A stretch of 15,653 bases of DNA from CAZONU01 sp965370045 (GTDB lineage Bacteria > Planctomycetota > SZUA-567 > JAKLDR01): the NCBI GenBank assembly GCA_965370045.1, contig CBDUSI010000105.1, positions 1 through 15,653 of the forward strand, given 5' to 3'. The notes beneath the pieces were generated by a model, which was not told where the DNA came from, made no database searches, and saw only the letters and a program-made list of their open reading frames with translations. Shown piece by piece: positions 7,647 through 15,268 of this stretch. The position numbers were made by a program, and so were the translations under genes. The number at the start of each line of letters is the position of its first letter. Position 1 is the stretch's first letter.

Positions 7647-8102
7647 ATGACCGCGGACGAGCAGACACCAGAGGAAGCCAAGGCGACGCCCCAGGAAGCC
7701 GGGGGGCAGCCCGGCGCCCCCTGCATCCTGGTCGCCGACGACGTGGCGCTGATGCGCAGCCTCCTGCTCCGTACGCTGACCAAGGAGGGCTACGAGGTGA
7801 TCGATGCCCGGAACGGCAAGGAAGCTCTCAAGAAGGCCCGGCAGCGCAAGCCGGACCTGATCCTGCTGGACAGCATGATGCCGGTCATGAGCGGCATCGA
7901 GTGCCTGGAGGCGCTCAAGGCCGACCCGGAGACGGCCCATATCCCGGTGATAATGTGCACCGCCAGGACCGAGAAGTTGGACGTGATCGCCGCCGCCAAG
8001 CGGGGCGCCAGCGATTATATAATCAAGCCCTTCAAGATAGAGATCCTCATGGAGCACGTGGCCCAGCATCTGCCCGCGGACAAACGCCTTCCCGGCGCCT
8101 AA
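7647..8102 (+). CDS. Single-domain response regulator (CheY-like)
   Basis: A 151-aa protein: a ~24-residue acidic, Pro/Gln-rich leader followed by one receiver domain. All catalytic positions are present: acidic pair Asp31-Asp32, phosphoacceptor Asp75 (LILLDSMMP), Thr105 (IMCTAR) and Lys127-Pro128 (IIKPF). There is no output domain, so it should act by protein-protein contact or as a phosphorelay intermediate. The ATG at 7647 is preferred over a GTG at 7632 because GGAG (7637-7640) lies six bases before it. No histidine kinase is nearby. The 81-bp gap to the zinc-ribbon gene has no terminator, so the two are probably co-transcribed. The CLC-fused receiver downstream carries the same MPVMSG segment after its phosphoacceptor Asp. 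Confidence 0.93.
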   Translation: MTADEQTPEEAKATPQEAGGQPGAPCILVADDVALMRSLLLRTLTKEGYEVIDARNGKEALKKARQRKPDLILLDSMMPVMSGIECLEALKADPETAHIPVIMCTARTEKLDVIAAAKRGASDYIIKPFKIEILMEHVAQHLPADKRLPGA

Positions 8103-8183
8103 AGGAACTTCCCCCTCCCGACGATAGCTAAGGTTGACCGCCGGTGTTCAAGGCGGCGACCGGATGCTGCAAGGGAGGGAACG

Positions 8184-8345
8184 ATGGAAACAGAAGGCTA
8201 CTGTGTCAAGTGCAAGGCCAAGAGATTGATGCTCGATGCCAGCGTGGTGACCATGAAGAACGGCCGGCCCGCTGCGCGGGGCAAGTGCCCCAGCTGCGGA
8301 ACCGGCATGTACAAGATTCTTCCGAAAGCCAAGGGGGGCCCGTAG
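8184..8345 (+). CDS. Small zinc-ribbon protein (DUF5679-like)
   Basis: A 53-aa basic protein with two CxxC pairs, Cys7/Cys10 (YCVKCK) and Cys35/Cys38 (CPSCGT), expected to bind one zinc. The segment VTMKNGRPAARGKCPSCGTGM resembles the DUF5679 family, small zinc ribbons related to topoisomerase I C-terminal ribbons and of unknown function. A GGGAGGGA site just before the ATG supports translation. It lies 81 bp after the response regulator and is followed by a strong terminator, so it probably ends that operon. Whether it binds nucleic acid or protein is not known. Confidence 0.85.
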   Translation: METEGYCVKCKAKRLMLDASVVTMKNGRPAARGKCPSCGTGMYKILPKAKGGP

Positions 8346-8369
8346 CCCCTCGTACTGGCAAATGGTTTC

Positions 8370-8399
8370 CTGCTGAACCACGTTTGCCTCGATCAGCAG
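8370..8399. repeat. Inverted repeat between the zinc-ribbon gene and its terminator
   Basis: CTGCTGA (8370-8376) and TCAGCAG (8393-8399) form a perfect 7-bp stem with a 16-nt loop. It lies in the 3' untranslated region just before the GC-rich terminator and could form a second hairpin in the transcript. Confidence 0.35.
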
Positions 8400-8402
8400 T
8401 TG

Positions 8403-8444
8403 GCGGCCCCCGGCTAAGGCCAAGCCCGGGGCCGCTTTCTTATT
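8403..8444 (+). terminator. Rho-independent terminator after the zinc-ribbon gene
   Basis: GCGGCCCC (8403-8410) pairs with GGGGCCGC (8428-8435), with possible inner pairs, and is followed by TTTCTTATT. It lies about 60 bp past the stop codon and closes the response-regulator operon before the CLC gene. Confidence 0.8.
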
Positions 8445-8493
8445 GCCCGCGTCCGGCCTCCCGCCTGGAGCGCGACTTGTCCCCCGTTAGATA

Positions 8494-10266
8494 ATGCCTA
8501 AAATGCAGGCGGCTTTCTTGGAGAATGCCACCTTGAAGAACCAGAGCGCCTGGAGCCGACTCCTGCTCTTCCTGCGCGAGGTCGCCGGCTGGGCCTTCGT
8601 ATCGTTGGTCACCGGCCTCTTCGGGGGGGGCTTCGTGTTCGTCCTGGACCGCGGGCTGGGCTGGTGCGCCGGGCTTCGCGGGGATATCCCCCCCTGGATC
8701 GTCTGGGCGCTGCCCGCCGCCGGCGGCGCTCTGGTGGGCCTGGCCCTCTGGAAGCTGGGCCGGGGGGCCGAGGGTGAGCCGATGCCCAAATACATCCGGG
8801 CGGTGAACCGCGCGGGCGGAACCATTCCCTTCGCCCACGGTGCCGCCGCGTTCCTGGGCTCCTTCGTGACCCTGGGCACGGGCGGCAGCGGGGGCACCAC
8901 CGGGCCGGCGGTGCTGGCCTCCAGCTACTTGTCCAGCGCGCTGGCCGGACGCAGCGGCGGGCTGCTCCGCTTCTTCAACATGGCCGAGAGCGGGCGGCAG
9001 CGTTTCGCGGTCTGCGCCGCGGCGGCAGCCATCAGCGCGATCCTCAGGGCGCCGGTGGGCGGCGGCATCCTGGCGGTGGAACTCCTCTTCCGCAAGAACC
9101 TCGACTACCAGCGGCTCTTCGCGGCGATGCTCTCCAGCGTGTCCGGATACCTGGTCTTCGGCGCGCTGAGCGGGGACTTCGCGCCGCTCTTCGACCGCCC
9201 TGGTCAGACCGTTCCGGGGCTGGGCATGGTGCCCTGGGTGCTGGGGCTGGTGTTGGCCGTGGTGGTGATGAGCCTGGGCTTCGTCTGGCTCTACGAGAAG
9301 ATCTACCGGCTGGCGGGCCGACTGCGCCTGCCGCCGCCCGCGCGACTGGCGCTGGGCGGGCTCTTCGTGGGGCTGGCCGCGCTGGGACTATACTTCGCCG
9401 GCGGCGGGAACGGCACCCAGGTGATGGGCACCAGCAAGGCCTTCATGCTCAAGGTGGTGAGCATGGATCACGCGCGGGACGTGCTGGCCGATCCGCAGGC
9501 CCGCGTGGCCCTCTGGTTCGTAGCCGTGTTCCTGGTCGCCAAGCTGGCCGCGACCTGCGTGACCGTGGGCACCGGGAACGTCGCCGGGTTCGTAATGCCC
9601 ACGCTGCTCCTGGGGGCCTTCGCCGGGCACCTCTGCGCCGGGCTGGCCGGGTGGAACGCCGCCGAGAACGTCACCGAGCACGCCGCGCTGCTCTGCGCGG
9701 GGATAGCCGCGGCGCTGGCCGCCACCATCAACTGCCCGCTGGCGGCCATCATCATCGGACTGGAACTCTTTGGCCTGCGCTTCGCGTGGGTCTCCGCGGT
9801 GGCCGCGCTGGTGGCCTACAAGTTGACCCAGGACCGCGCCGTCTACCAGCTGGGCCTGGGCGCGCGCCGGGTGCTGGTGGCCGACGACGACGCCAACCTC
9901 CGGCGCGTCGTGGCCAGGCTCTTCTCACACGCAGGCTACGAGGTCGAGGAGGCCGCCGACGGCGGCGAAGCCATCGAGAAGCTGACCGCGGGAGAAATGC
10001 CCGACCTGGTGGTCCTCGACCGGCAGATGCCGGTGATGAGCGGCGAGGAGGTGCTCGCCAGGATCCGCGGCGGGGCAGCCACCGCGACGCTGCCCGTGAT
10101 CATGCTCACCGCACGCGCCGCGGAGGACGAGGTGGTCGAGGGCCTGGCGTCCGGGGCCGACGACTACGTGCCCAAGCCCTTCCGCCAGAAGGAGCTCTTG
10201 GCCCGCGCCGACCGGCTGCTGACCCGCGCTCGCGCCCACGAGGGCGCCGTGCTGAAACGCGACTAA
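8494..10266 (+). CDS. CLC-type chloride channel fused to a response-regulator receiver domain
   Basis: A 590-aa protein. Residues ~30-455 are a CLC-family membrane domain with many hydrophobic helices and recognisable pore loops: GEPMP (94-98), GSGGTTGP (131-138) and GTGNVAGFVMP (359-369). Residues ~462-580 are a complete receiver domain with acidic ADDD, phosphoacceptor Asp509 (VVLDRQMP), LTAR and PKPF. The tail ends in RD. The usual CLC partners at this position are CBS or TrkA-C domains. The pore differs from proton-coupled CLCs: the gating Glu position of G(K/R)EGP is Thr136, and the inner proton Glu position appears to be Leu197. The start is uncertain. The ATG at 8494 has no Shine-Dalgarno site and overlaps a GATAAT; a TTG at 8533 (13 codons later) follows GGAG. 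It lies downstream of a terminator and converges with the lplA-like gene. Confidence 0.9.
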   Translation: MPKMQAAFLENATLKNQSAWSRLLLFLREVAGWAFVSLVTGLFGGGFVFVLDRGLGWCAGLRGDIPPWIVWALPAAGGALVGLALWKLGRGAEGEPMPKYIRAVNRAGGTIPFAHGAAAFLGSFVTLGTGGSGGTTGPAVLASSYLSSALAGRSGGLLRFFNMAESGRQRFAVCAAAAAISAILRAPVGGGILAVELLFRKNLDYQRLFAAMLSSVSGYLVFGALSGDFAPLFDRPGQTVPGLGMVPWVLGLVLAVVVMSLGFVWLYEKIYRLAGRLRLPPPARLALGGLFVGLAALGLYFAGGGNGTQVMGTSKAFMLKVVSMDHARDVLADPQARVALWFVAVFLVAKLAATCVTVGTGNVAGFVMPTLLLGAFAGHLCAGLAGWNAAENVTEHAALLCAGIAAALAATINCPLAAIIIGLELFGLRFAWVSAVAALVAYKLTQDRAVYQLGLGARRVLVADDDANLRRVVARLFSHAGYEVEEAADGGEAIEKLTAGEMPDLVVLDRQMPVMSGEEVLARIRGGAATATLPVIMLTARAAEDEVVEGLASGADDYVPKPFRQKELLARADRLLTRARAHEGAVLKRD

Positions 10267-10290
10267 TCCGGCGCGCGGCGGCGGTGCTCG

Positions 10291-10309
10291 AAAAGCTCCG
10301 GGCCGGAGC
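10291..10309 (-). terminator. Probable terminator of the lplA-like gene
   Basis: GCTCCG and CGGAGC form a 6-bp stem with a 3-nt loop. On the minus strand the stem is followed by TTTT (positions 10294-10291). It sits in the 60-bp gap between the convergent CLC and lplA-like genes. Confidence 0.45.
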
Positions 10310-10326
10310 GGAGAAAAAGGACTGAA

Positions 10327-11058
10327 TCAGAGGCGGTAGACCCACTCAGGGTCGGCCAGTTCGCGCTCTATCTCCGCCGCGCGGGAGCGTTCTGGGCACG
10401 AAAGCTCCCCCCGCGCCGCCCCCCGGGCGGAAAGCTGCGCCGTGAGTTCTTCCCCCAGGCGCTCCGCGGCGCGCTCGACGCCCAGCCCGGTCAGCGAGGT
10501 CATGAACTCGTCGTGCCGGCGTCCCTCGCGGTAAGCCGGCGCGTCGCGGCCGGCGGGCTCCGCCAGCCAGCGCGCGGATTCTTCGGCCAGAGTCCCGGCC
10601 AGCACCGACGCCGTGACCAGCACGGCGCGGCGCTTGCGACGCTGGGCCAGGCCCGCGATCTTCCGGCCCCGGACGGCGAGGTCCGCGGGCGGCCGGAACC
10701 CGGCCTCGACGCCCAGCCGCGCGAGGGCCCCGACCAGCAGGCCATAGAAGTTCTCGTAGGACTCGCGGATGTCCCCGGGGCTCTCGGTCACCAGAGTGAC
10801 TGCGGGGCTGGGCGGCCCCAGGAGCACCGTCCCCCCGCCCGAGCGCCGGCGCAAGACGGGGACTCCTTCGGCGCGCAGAGCTTCGAGGTGCAGGTCGCCC
10901 TCTGTCGACCGCGCGGTGCCCAGCACCGCGCAGGGCTCTCCCGACGTCCACAGGAACCAGGCCGGTTCGGCGCATCCGGCGTCCAGGGCTTCGAGAACGG
11001 CCTCCTCGCAGGCCAGGGCGCGGAGGGCATTCACGGACCCGAGGTCGATCAGCCTCAT
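10327..11058 (-). CDS. Lipoate-protein ligase A family protein
   Basis: A 243-aa protein of the BPL/LplA/LipB cofactor transferase fold, shorter than E. coli LplA (~337) and probably without the C-terminal accessory domain. These enzymes attach lipoate or octanoate to a lysine of 2-oxoacid dehydrogenase or glycine-cleavage proteins. RRRSGGGTVLL (residues 70-80) is the substrate-binding loop, and DLAVRGRKIAG supplies the expected catalytic Lys133. The usual HHGTLL segment is altered to VTASVL. It could be a lipoate ligase, an octanoyltransferase or an inactive relative; the sequence does not decide. It starts 12 bp after the larC stop and is probably translated from the same transcript. I see no strong Shine-Dalgarno site for it. 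Confidence 0.8.
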   Translation of the reverse strand: MRLIDLGSVNALRALACEEAVLEALDAGCAEPAWFLWTSGEPCAVLGTARSTEGDLHLEALRAEGVPVLRRRSGGGTVLLGPPSPAVTLVTESPGDIRESYENFYGLLVGALARLGVEAGFRPPADLAVRGRKIAGLAQRRKRRAVLVTASVLAGTLAEESARWLAEPAGRDAPAYREGRRHDEFMTSLTGLGVERAAERLGEELTAQLSARGAARGELSCPERSRAAEIERELADPEWVYRL

Positions 11059-11070
11059 CGCGAAGCCTGT

Positions 11071-12243
11071 TCAGCGCGCGGCGAACAGTCGCATGGCCTC
11101 GGCCTGCACTGCCTTGAGGGGTGCGCCGCTCTCGGCCGCCAGGCGGCGGCAGTCCTCGTACTCCGGGCTGGCGGTGACTAGCTGGCCCTCGAGCAGCCCG
11201 CACTTGACCCGCACCGGGCCCCAGCGGGTTTCTACCTCTTCGAAGCGGCGCTCAAGCTTGAGGCGGCTCACCGGGGTGTAGCGCAGGCCCAGCGTGGAGG
11301 TTTCGCGGAAAATGGCCCGGGCCACGGGAACCAGCTTGCCGGAGGGGACCAGCACCGAGAGCCGGAAGCCCGCGCGGTTCTTCTTGAGCGTGGCTGGCAG
11401 CAGCGAGACCTCCAGCGCGCCCTCGGCGGGCAGCCGCTCGAAGAGATAGCCGAGGATCTCGCCGGGGAGGTCGTCGAGCGTGGCGCTGACCTCCAGCATC
11501 TCCTCGTCGCCGCCGGCGTCCGCGGCGCGCTCACCGATGAAGACCCGCAACATGTTGGGCAGGCGCTCGTCATCGCGAGTCCCCAACCCCGAACCGACCG
11601 CGGCCAGTTCCATCTCCGGCACCGGGCCGAAGCGCCCGGCTAGGGCGACCAGCAGCGCCGCGCCGGTGGGGGTGGTCATCTCGACGCCGGGCAGGCCCGG
11701 CCGCACCTCGCGGCCGCGGAGCAGCTCGACCACCGCCGGAGCGGGGACCGGCAGCTTGCCGTGGGCGCACTCCACTACCGCGTCGTGACCCAGGGCTGGA
11801 GGCCCCGAAGAGACTTGGTCAACGCCCAGAAGCTCCAGCGCGGCGGTCGCGCCGACCACGTCGGCTATCGCGTCGGCGCCGCCGACCTCGTGGAAGTGGA
11901 CCTCCTCGGGGGTCGTGCCGTGCACCCGGGCCTCGGCCTCAGCTAAGCGTCGAAAGACCGCCTCGGCGCGCCCGCGGGCGCGGGTGGCCAGGGAAGATGA
12001 CTCCAGCACAGCCAGGACCTCGGCGAGGCCGCGGTGGTGGCCGCCGACGGCGGCTTCCACCACGAAGCGGGTGCCGGCCAGCCCGCTGCGCCGCTCTCGC
12101 GCGGCCGAGAGGGCCACGCCCTCCAGGCCGGTGGAGAGCACCGCCTCGCGGACGCCCTCCAGCGGGGCGCCGGCGTCGAGCAGCGCGCCGACGACCATGT
12201 CTCCGGCCGCGCCGGCGAACGGGTCAAAGTGGGCTATGCGCAC
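11071..12243 (-). CDS. larC: LarC-like nickel-insertion protein (DUF111)
   Basis: A 390-aa protein, the usual LarC length. LarC inserts nickel into the pyridinium dithiocarboxylate precursor to make the nickel-pincer cofactor of lactate racemase and related enzymes. Diagnostic segments are RIAHFDPFAGAAGDM at residues 2-16, HFHEVGGADAIADVVG, a VPAPAVVELL helix, TPTGAALL and a C-terminal LKKNRAGFRLSVL. I place the start at a GTG (12243) because family similarity begins there; the open frame upstream runs through a terminator and is low in family-like sequence. AAGGA is very close to the GTG and GAGGA lies ~10 bases away. No larA, larB or larE is in this window. It is followed by the lplA-like gene, so two cofactor-maturation genes appear to share an operon. 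The family call is strong; the client enzyme is unknown. Confidence 0.88.
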   Translation of the reverse strand: MRIAHFDPFAGAAGDMVVGALLDAGAPLEGVREAVLSTGLEGVALSAARERRSGLAGTRFVVEAAVGGHHRGLAEVLAVLESSSLATRARGRAEAVFRRLAEAEARVHGTTPEEVHFHEVGGADAIADVVGATAALELLGVDQVSSGPPALGHDAVVECAHGKLPVPAPAVVELLRGREVRPGLPGVEMTTPTGAALLVALAGRFGPVPEMELAAVGSGLGTRDDERLPNMLRVFIGERAADAGGDEEMLEVSATLDDLPGEILGYLFERLPAEGALEVSLLPATLKKNRAGFRLSVLVPSGKLVPVARAIFRETSTLGLRYTPVSRLKLERRFEEVETRWGPVRVKCGLLEGQLVTASPEYEDCRRLAAESGAPLKAVQAEAMRLFAAR

Positions 12244-12271
12244 GTCCTTCTCGTCCTCACTTTCCGTCCCG

Positions 12272-12299
12272 ATTCTCCCCGGCGCGGGTCTCGATTCAA
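12272..12299 (-). promoter_or_regulatory. Candidate promoter for larC and the lplA-like gene
   Basis: Minus strand: TTGAAT (12294-12299), a 16-bp spacer and GAGAAT (12272-12277). The predicted start near 12265 leaves a ~20-nt leader. It lies immediately past the terminator of the upstream HEAT-protein gene. Confidence 0.5.
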
Positions 12300-12331
12300 G
12301 CAAAGCGGGCAGCCCCGCAAGGGCTGCCCGC
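12299..12331 (-). terminator. Strong hairpin terminator of the HEAT-protein gene
   Basis: GCGGGCAGCCC (12305-12315) and GGGCTGCCCGC (12321-12331) form a perfect 11-bp stem with a 5-nt loop. On the minus strand it is followed by TTTGCTTG. It begins 27 bp past the HEAT gene stop and separates it from larC. Confidence 0.7.
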
Positions 12332-12358
12332 CGTGATGGGTCCGGTGAGTCCGGCGCG

Positions 12359-14926
12359 CTACTTGTCTGCGGCCTTCTTCTCGGCGGGAGCCGCCGCCGC
12401 GCCGCCCTTGTGCTTGGCAGGACGACCGTCGCCGCCATCCTTAGTGCGCAGCAGGCGGCGCGCCTGCAGGAACTTGGTGAGCACCTCGGGCTTGGGCGTC
12501 TGGTGGGCTTTGCCCTCGGCGATGGCCGCCGCGTTGCGCAGGGCGAACTCTTTCTCTTCCTGGGCCGTGAGGAAGAGCTTGGTGTTGGGGTCCGGATCGC
12601 ACTGTCCCAAAGCGTCGAGGCAGTTCTTGCGCAGGAGGACCGTGTTGGTCTTGGTGTTGAAGACCTTGACCAGGTCCGGCGCGGCGGCCTTGACCTTGAA
12701 GAGCCCCAGAGCCCGGATGCAGGGGTTGCGGACCTTGTCGGGCCGGTTAAACAGCGCCTTCTGGCAGGCGTCGGCGGCGTCGAGCACGCGCAACTGGGTG
12801 CGGCGCGGCTCGATCTCCAGGAGCGCCAGCGCGGCGCGCGCAGCCATCTCCTCGCGCTTCTGCTTGGTGACGCCCGGTCCGGTCTTGCCCAGAGCCTTGA
12901 GGATGTCCTCCCTGAGGTTCACGCCCTTGGTCGTGCGGGCGATCATGGGGAACTTGCCGAACTTGGCCTGCTCATCGGCCAGCTCTTCCTTCTTGATCAG
13001 CAGGGCCACGGGGATGAGCTTGAGGGCCCGGCCCTTGGCCAGCCGCTCCAGCACCCCGTCGATCTTCTTCTCCTCGTCGAACTTGGTGGTGAGGTCGACC
13101 TTGAGCTTGGTGGATATCAGGATGAGGTCCTTGGGCGGGAAGGTGCCAGCCTTGTTGAGCGCGTCGCGGCCGCTGGTCGCCCGGCTAACGCCCCAGCCGT
13201 GCTCCTCGATGAGCGGCTTGATCAGCTTGAAGGCGTCGTCGTCCTCCTCGACCACCAGTATCTGCAGCGGCCCGGCCTTGCTGATGGCGTCGGACAGGGC
13301 GGCGACCACCTTCTCCGAGCCGGGGAAGGGCACCACCGGGTCCATCTTGGCCAGGGCGATGGCCGCCGAAACGCGCACGCGGTCGTCCTTGCTGTCCAGC
13401 GCGTCAATGAGCGGCTGGCCCTCGTGCTCGGGCTTGACCTCCGCGGAGGTTATCAACTCGGGAGCGACGACGGGGGTGGTCTTGCCCGCGTCGGGCTTCT
13501 TCTTGGCGACCGTCTTCTTCTTTTTGCGCTGCCACCAGCGCTTCTTGCCCGACTCCGGCTCCGCCTCCACCTTCTTCTTGGGCTCGACCTTCCTCCTGAC
13601 CGGCTTCCTGACCCGCCGCTTGATGATCCGGCCGCGCTTGTCGCGCAGCGGCTCGGGCGGGGCCACCGGGGGAAGCAGGCTGCCATGGGGGTCGAGCAGG
13701 GGCAGGAGGTCGATGGCCGCGGAGGCCACCTCGTGGCGGCCGTCGCGCAGGGCCTTGCCCACCGCGCGGTAGAGGTAGCGCGGCCCGCAGGCCTCGGCCA
13801 GCAGATTCATGTCCACCAGCAGTTTGGCGCGGTCGTCGAGAATCTTCCTGCCGGCGTCGGTCATGGTCGCCGGGCGCCCGGAGATCTTGATAGCGTCGCC
13901 GATGGCCTCGACCTCCTCGCGCTGGGCGAGTTCCACGGAGAGGAGCAGCGGGAACATGCGCTGGTATGCCGGGGAATGCTCGAGGCACTCGTAGATCAGG
14001 TCCTCGGCCAGCTCCTCGTTCCAAGAGTAGACCGGCACGCGGCGGTAGGTCAGCGCGTCCTTGCCGTCCTTGTCCTTCTTGAGCTCCCAGATCACCCCGT
14101 CGTACTCCAGGGCCTCCTCGGGCACACCGGTGCTCTCCATATAGTACCGGTTGGCCAGCAGGTAGTAGTAGTCGGCGTAGCCGGTCATGTCCCTGGTAGT
14201 GTCCAGGCCGGTAATCTTGCGCAGCGCGTAGGCCACCTTGCCACGCAGGGGCTCGCTGGTCTTGGAGTTGTCGTAGAGGCGCTTCAGCGCGGGGACCGAC
14301 CGGTTGTCGGCGGGGGTAATGTCCGAAAGCGCCAGCGCCAGGGTTTCCTTGAAGAGGTCGTCTCCGGTGTCCACCAGCTGAACCATGGCCAGCGTCCCGC
14401 GGGTGCCGATGCGGCTGAGGGCAATGCGCACCAGCGCGCGGCGCTCGTCGGAGCGGTCGGAGAGGTACTTGGCCAACTCGGGCACCGCGTACTGGCCGAT
14501 GCGGCGCAGCTCGTGGAGGGCCTTGACGCGCTGCAGTTCGTGGGTCTTGACGTCAATGGCCTGGTTGACGAACTTCCTGATGCGATCCGGGTCGGTCAGC
14601 CGGGCGCGCCAGTACTTGCTATGCAACTCCCAGATGACCATGGGTGAGCGGCCGACATCCGGGCTGCTCATCATGCGGATCATCGTCTTGAGCCCGGCGC
14701 GCTTGACCAGCCTGGCGGCGATGTCCACGTTGACCAGCTTCAGGAGCTTGTCGAACTCCTGGCGGGCCTTGCTGAACTCCCCCTTGTCGAACCACACGAC
14801 GCCCTTGGCCCAGATCTTGTCGGGGTTCTTCTCGTCGCCGTTTTCGCCGGCGCGGAGGGTCCCTCCGAACAGCACGATCCCACCCAAGACGGTCAGCAGC
14901 ACAGCCCGACGCGATAGTTTGACCAT
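12359..14926 (-). CDS. Exported HEAT-repeat protein with an embedded degenerate receiver-like domain
   Basis: An 855-aa protein. The ATG at 14926 is chosen over a GTG at 14944 because GAGGAGGA (14935-14942) lies eight bases before it and it opens a signal peptide or membrane anchor (MVKLSRRAVLLTVLGGIVLFGGTLRA). Residues ~100-240 and ~640-760 contain helical HEAT-like repeats such as VPELAKYLSDRSDERRALVRIALSRIG. A very basic Lys/Arg-rich linker covers ~428-483, and a low-complexity Ala/Lys tail ends the protein. At ~554-670 the order QILVVEEDDDAF, then LILISTKL, then PVALLI reads like a receiver domain, but the phosphoacceptor Asp is Ser605 and the Thr and Lys are lost. It is a likely protein-binding scaffold outside the cytoplasm; its partner is unknown. 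It is monocistronic, with its own promoter and terminator. Confidence 0.8.
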   Translation of the reverse strand: MVKLSRRAVLLTVLGGIVLFGGTLRAGENGDEKNPDKIWAKGVVWFDKGEFSKARQEFDKLLKLVNVDIAARLVKRAGLKTMIRMMSSPDVGRSPMVIWELHSKYWRARLTDPDRIRKFVNQAIDVKTHELQRVKALHELRRIGQYAVPELAKYLSDRSDERRALVRIALSRIGTRGTLAMVQLVDTGDDLFKETLALALSDITPADNRSVPALKRLYDNSKTSEPLRGKVAYALRKITGLDTTRDMTGYADYYYLLANRYYMESTGVPEEALEYDGVIWELKKDKDGKDALTYRRVPVYSWNEELAEDLIYECLEHSPAYQRMFPLLLSVELAQREEVEAIGDAIKISGRPATMTDAGRKILDDRAKLLVDMNLLAEACGPRYLYRAVGKALRDGRHEVASAAIDLLPLLDPHGSLLPPVAPPEPLRDKRGRIIKRRVRKPVRRKVEPKKKVEAEPESGKKRWWQRKKKKTVAKKKPDAGKTTPVVAPELITSAEVKPEHEGQPLIDALDSKDDRVRVSAAIALAKMDPVVPFPGSEKVVAALSDAISKAGPLQILVVEEDDDAFKLIKPLIEEHGWGVSRATSGRDALNKAGTFPPKDLILISTKLKVDLTTKFDEEKKIDGVLERLAKGRALKLIPVALLIKKEELADEQAKFGKFPMIARTTKGVNLREDILKALGKTGPGVTKQKREEMAARAALALLEIEPRRTQLRVLDAADACQKALFNRPDKVRNPCIRALGLFKVKAAAPDLVKVFNTKTNTVLLRKNCLDALGQCDPDPNTKLFLTAQEEKEFALRNAAAIAEGKAHQTPKPEVLTKFLQARRLLRTKDGGDGRPAKHKGGAAAAPAEKKAADK

Positions 14927-15022
14927 CGCCGCGGTCCTCCTCACCCAGTGTGCGAGAATGGCAAAAATCTCCCCCTCCGAGCGGTTTTGCGCCCCGTCCG
15001 GAGCCTTCCAAAGTCCCGGAAA

Positions 15023-15050
15023 ATTCTAGGGACCGCCAGAAACCCGTCAA
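15023..15050 (-). promoter_or_regulatory. Sigma-70-like promoter of the HEAT-protein gene
   Basis: Minus strand: TTGACG (15045-15050), a 16-bp spacer and TAGAAT (15023-15028). The -10 element is identical to that of the response-regulator promoter. The predicted start near 15016 gives a ~90-nt leader ending in the GAGGAGGA site. Confidence 0.65.
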
Positions 15051-15123
15051 GGCCAAAAAGGGCCGCGTGCCCGCGCCGCCTGGGCCCGCGGTCCCAGACC
15101 ACTCGTTTTCCGGCAGCGGCGCC

Positions 15124-15151
15124 TTGATTCCGCCTCAGCGGCGACTATACT
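15124..15151 (+). promoter_or_regulatory. Promoter of the tRNA-Lys/tRNA-Glu pair
   Basis: TTGATT (15124-15129), a 16-bp spacer and TATACT (15146-15151). The -10 ends six bases before the mature tRNA-Lys 5' end, so transcription would start at or very near the tRNA itself. Confidence 0.7.
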
Positions 15152-15157
15152 CCGCTC

Positions 15158-15230
15158 GGGGGCATAGCTCAGTCGGTAGAGCAACGGCTTTTTAAGCCGT
15201 AGGTCGTGGGTTCGAGTCCCGCTGCCCTCA
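15158..15230 (+). tRNA. tRNA-Lys (anticodon TTT)
   Basis: A 73-nt cloverleaf: acceptor stem GGGGGCA with TGCCCTC (one G-T pair), D-stem GCTC/GAGC, anticodon stem ACGGC/GCCGT with loop TTTTTAA, and T-arm GTGGG-TTCGAGT-CCCGC. The anticodon is TTT at 15191-15193 and the discriminator base is A. No CCA is encoded (CAA follows), so the 3' end must be added by the CCA enzyme. tRNA-Glu follows 38 bp later, probably on the same transcript. Confidence 0.97.
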
Positions 15231-15268
15231 CAAGTGGAGCGCGGCGCTGGAAAGCGACATAAGAGGGC

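Noticed and set aside
12244..12438. N-terminal extension of LarC
   Set aside because: It overlaps the HEAT-gene terminator and a promoter-like sequence, and LarC family similarity begins at the GTG at 12243.
11915..14647. Plus-strand open frame of 910 codons
   Set aside because: It is antisense to the HEAT-protein and larC genes and runs through a strong terminator hairpin. Its composition is typical of an antisense frame.
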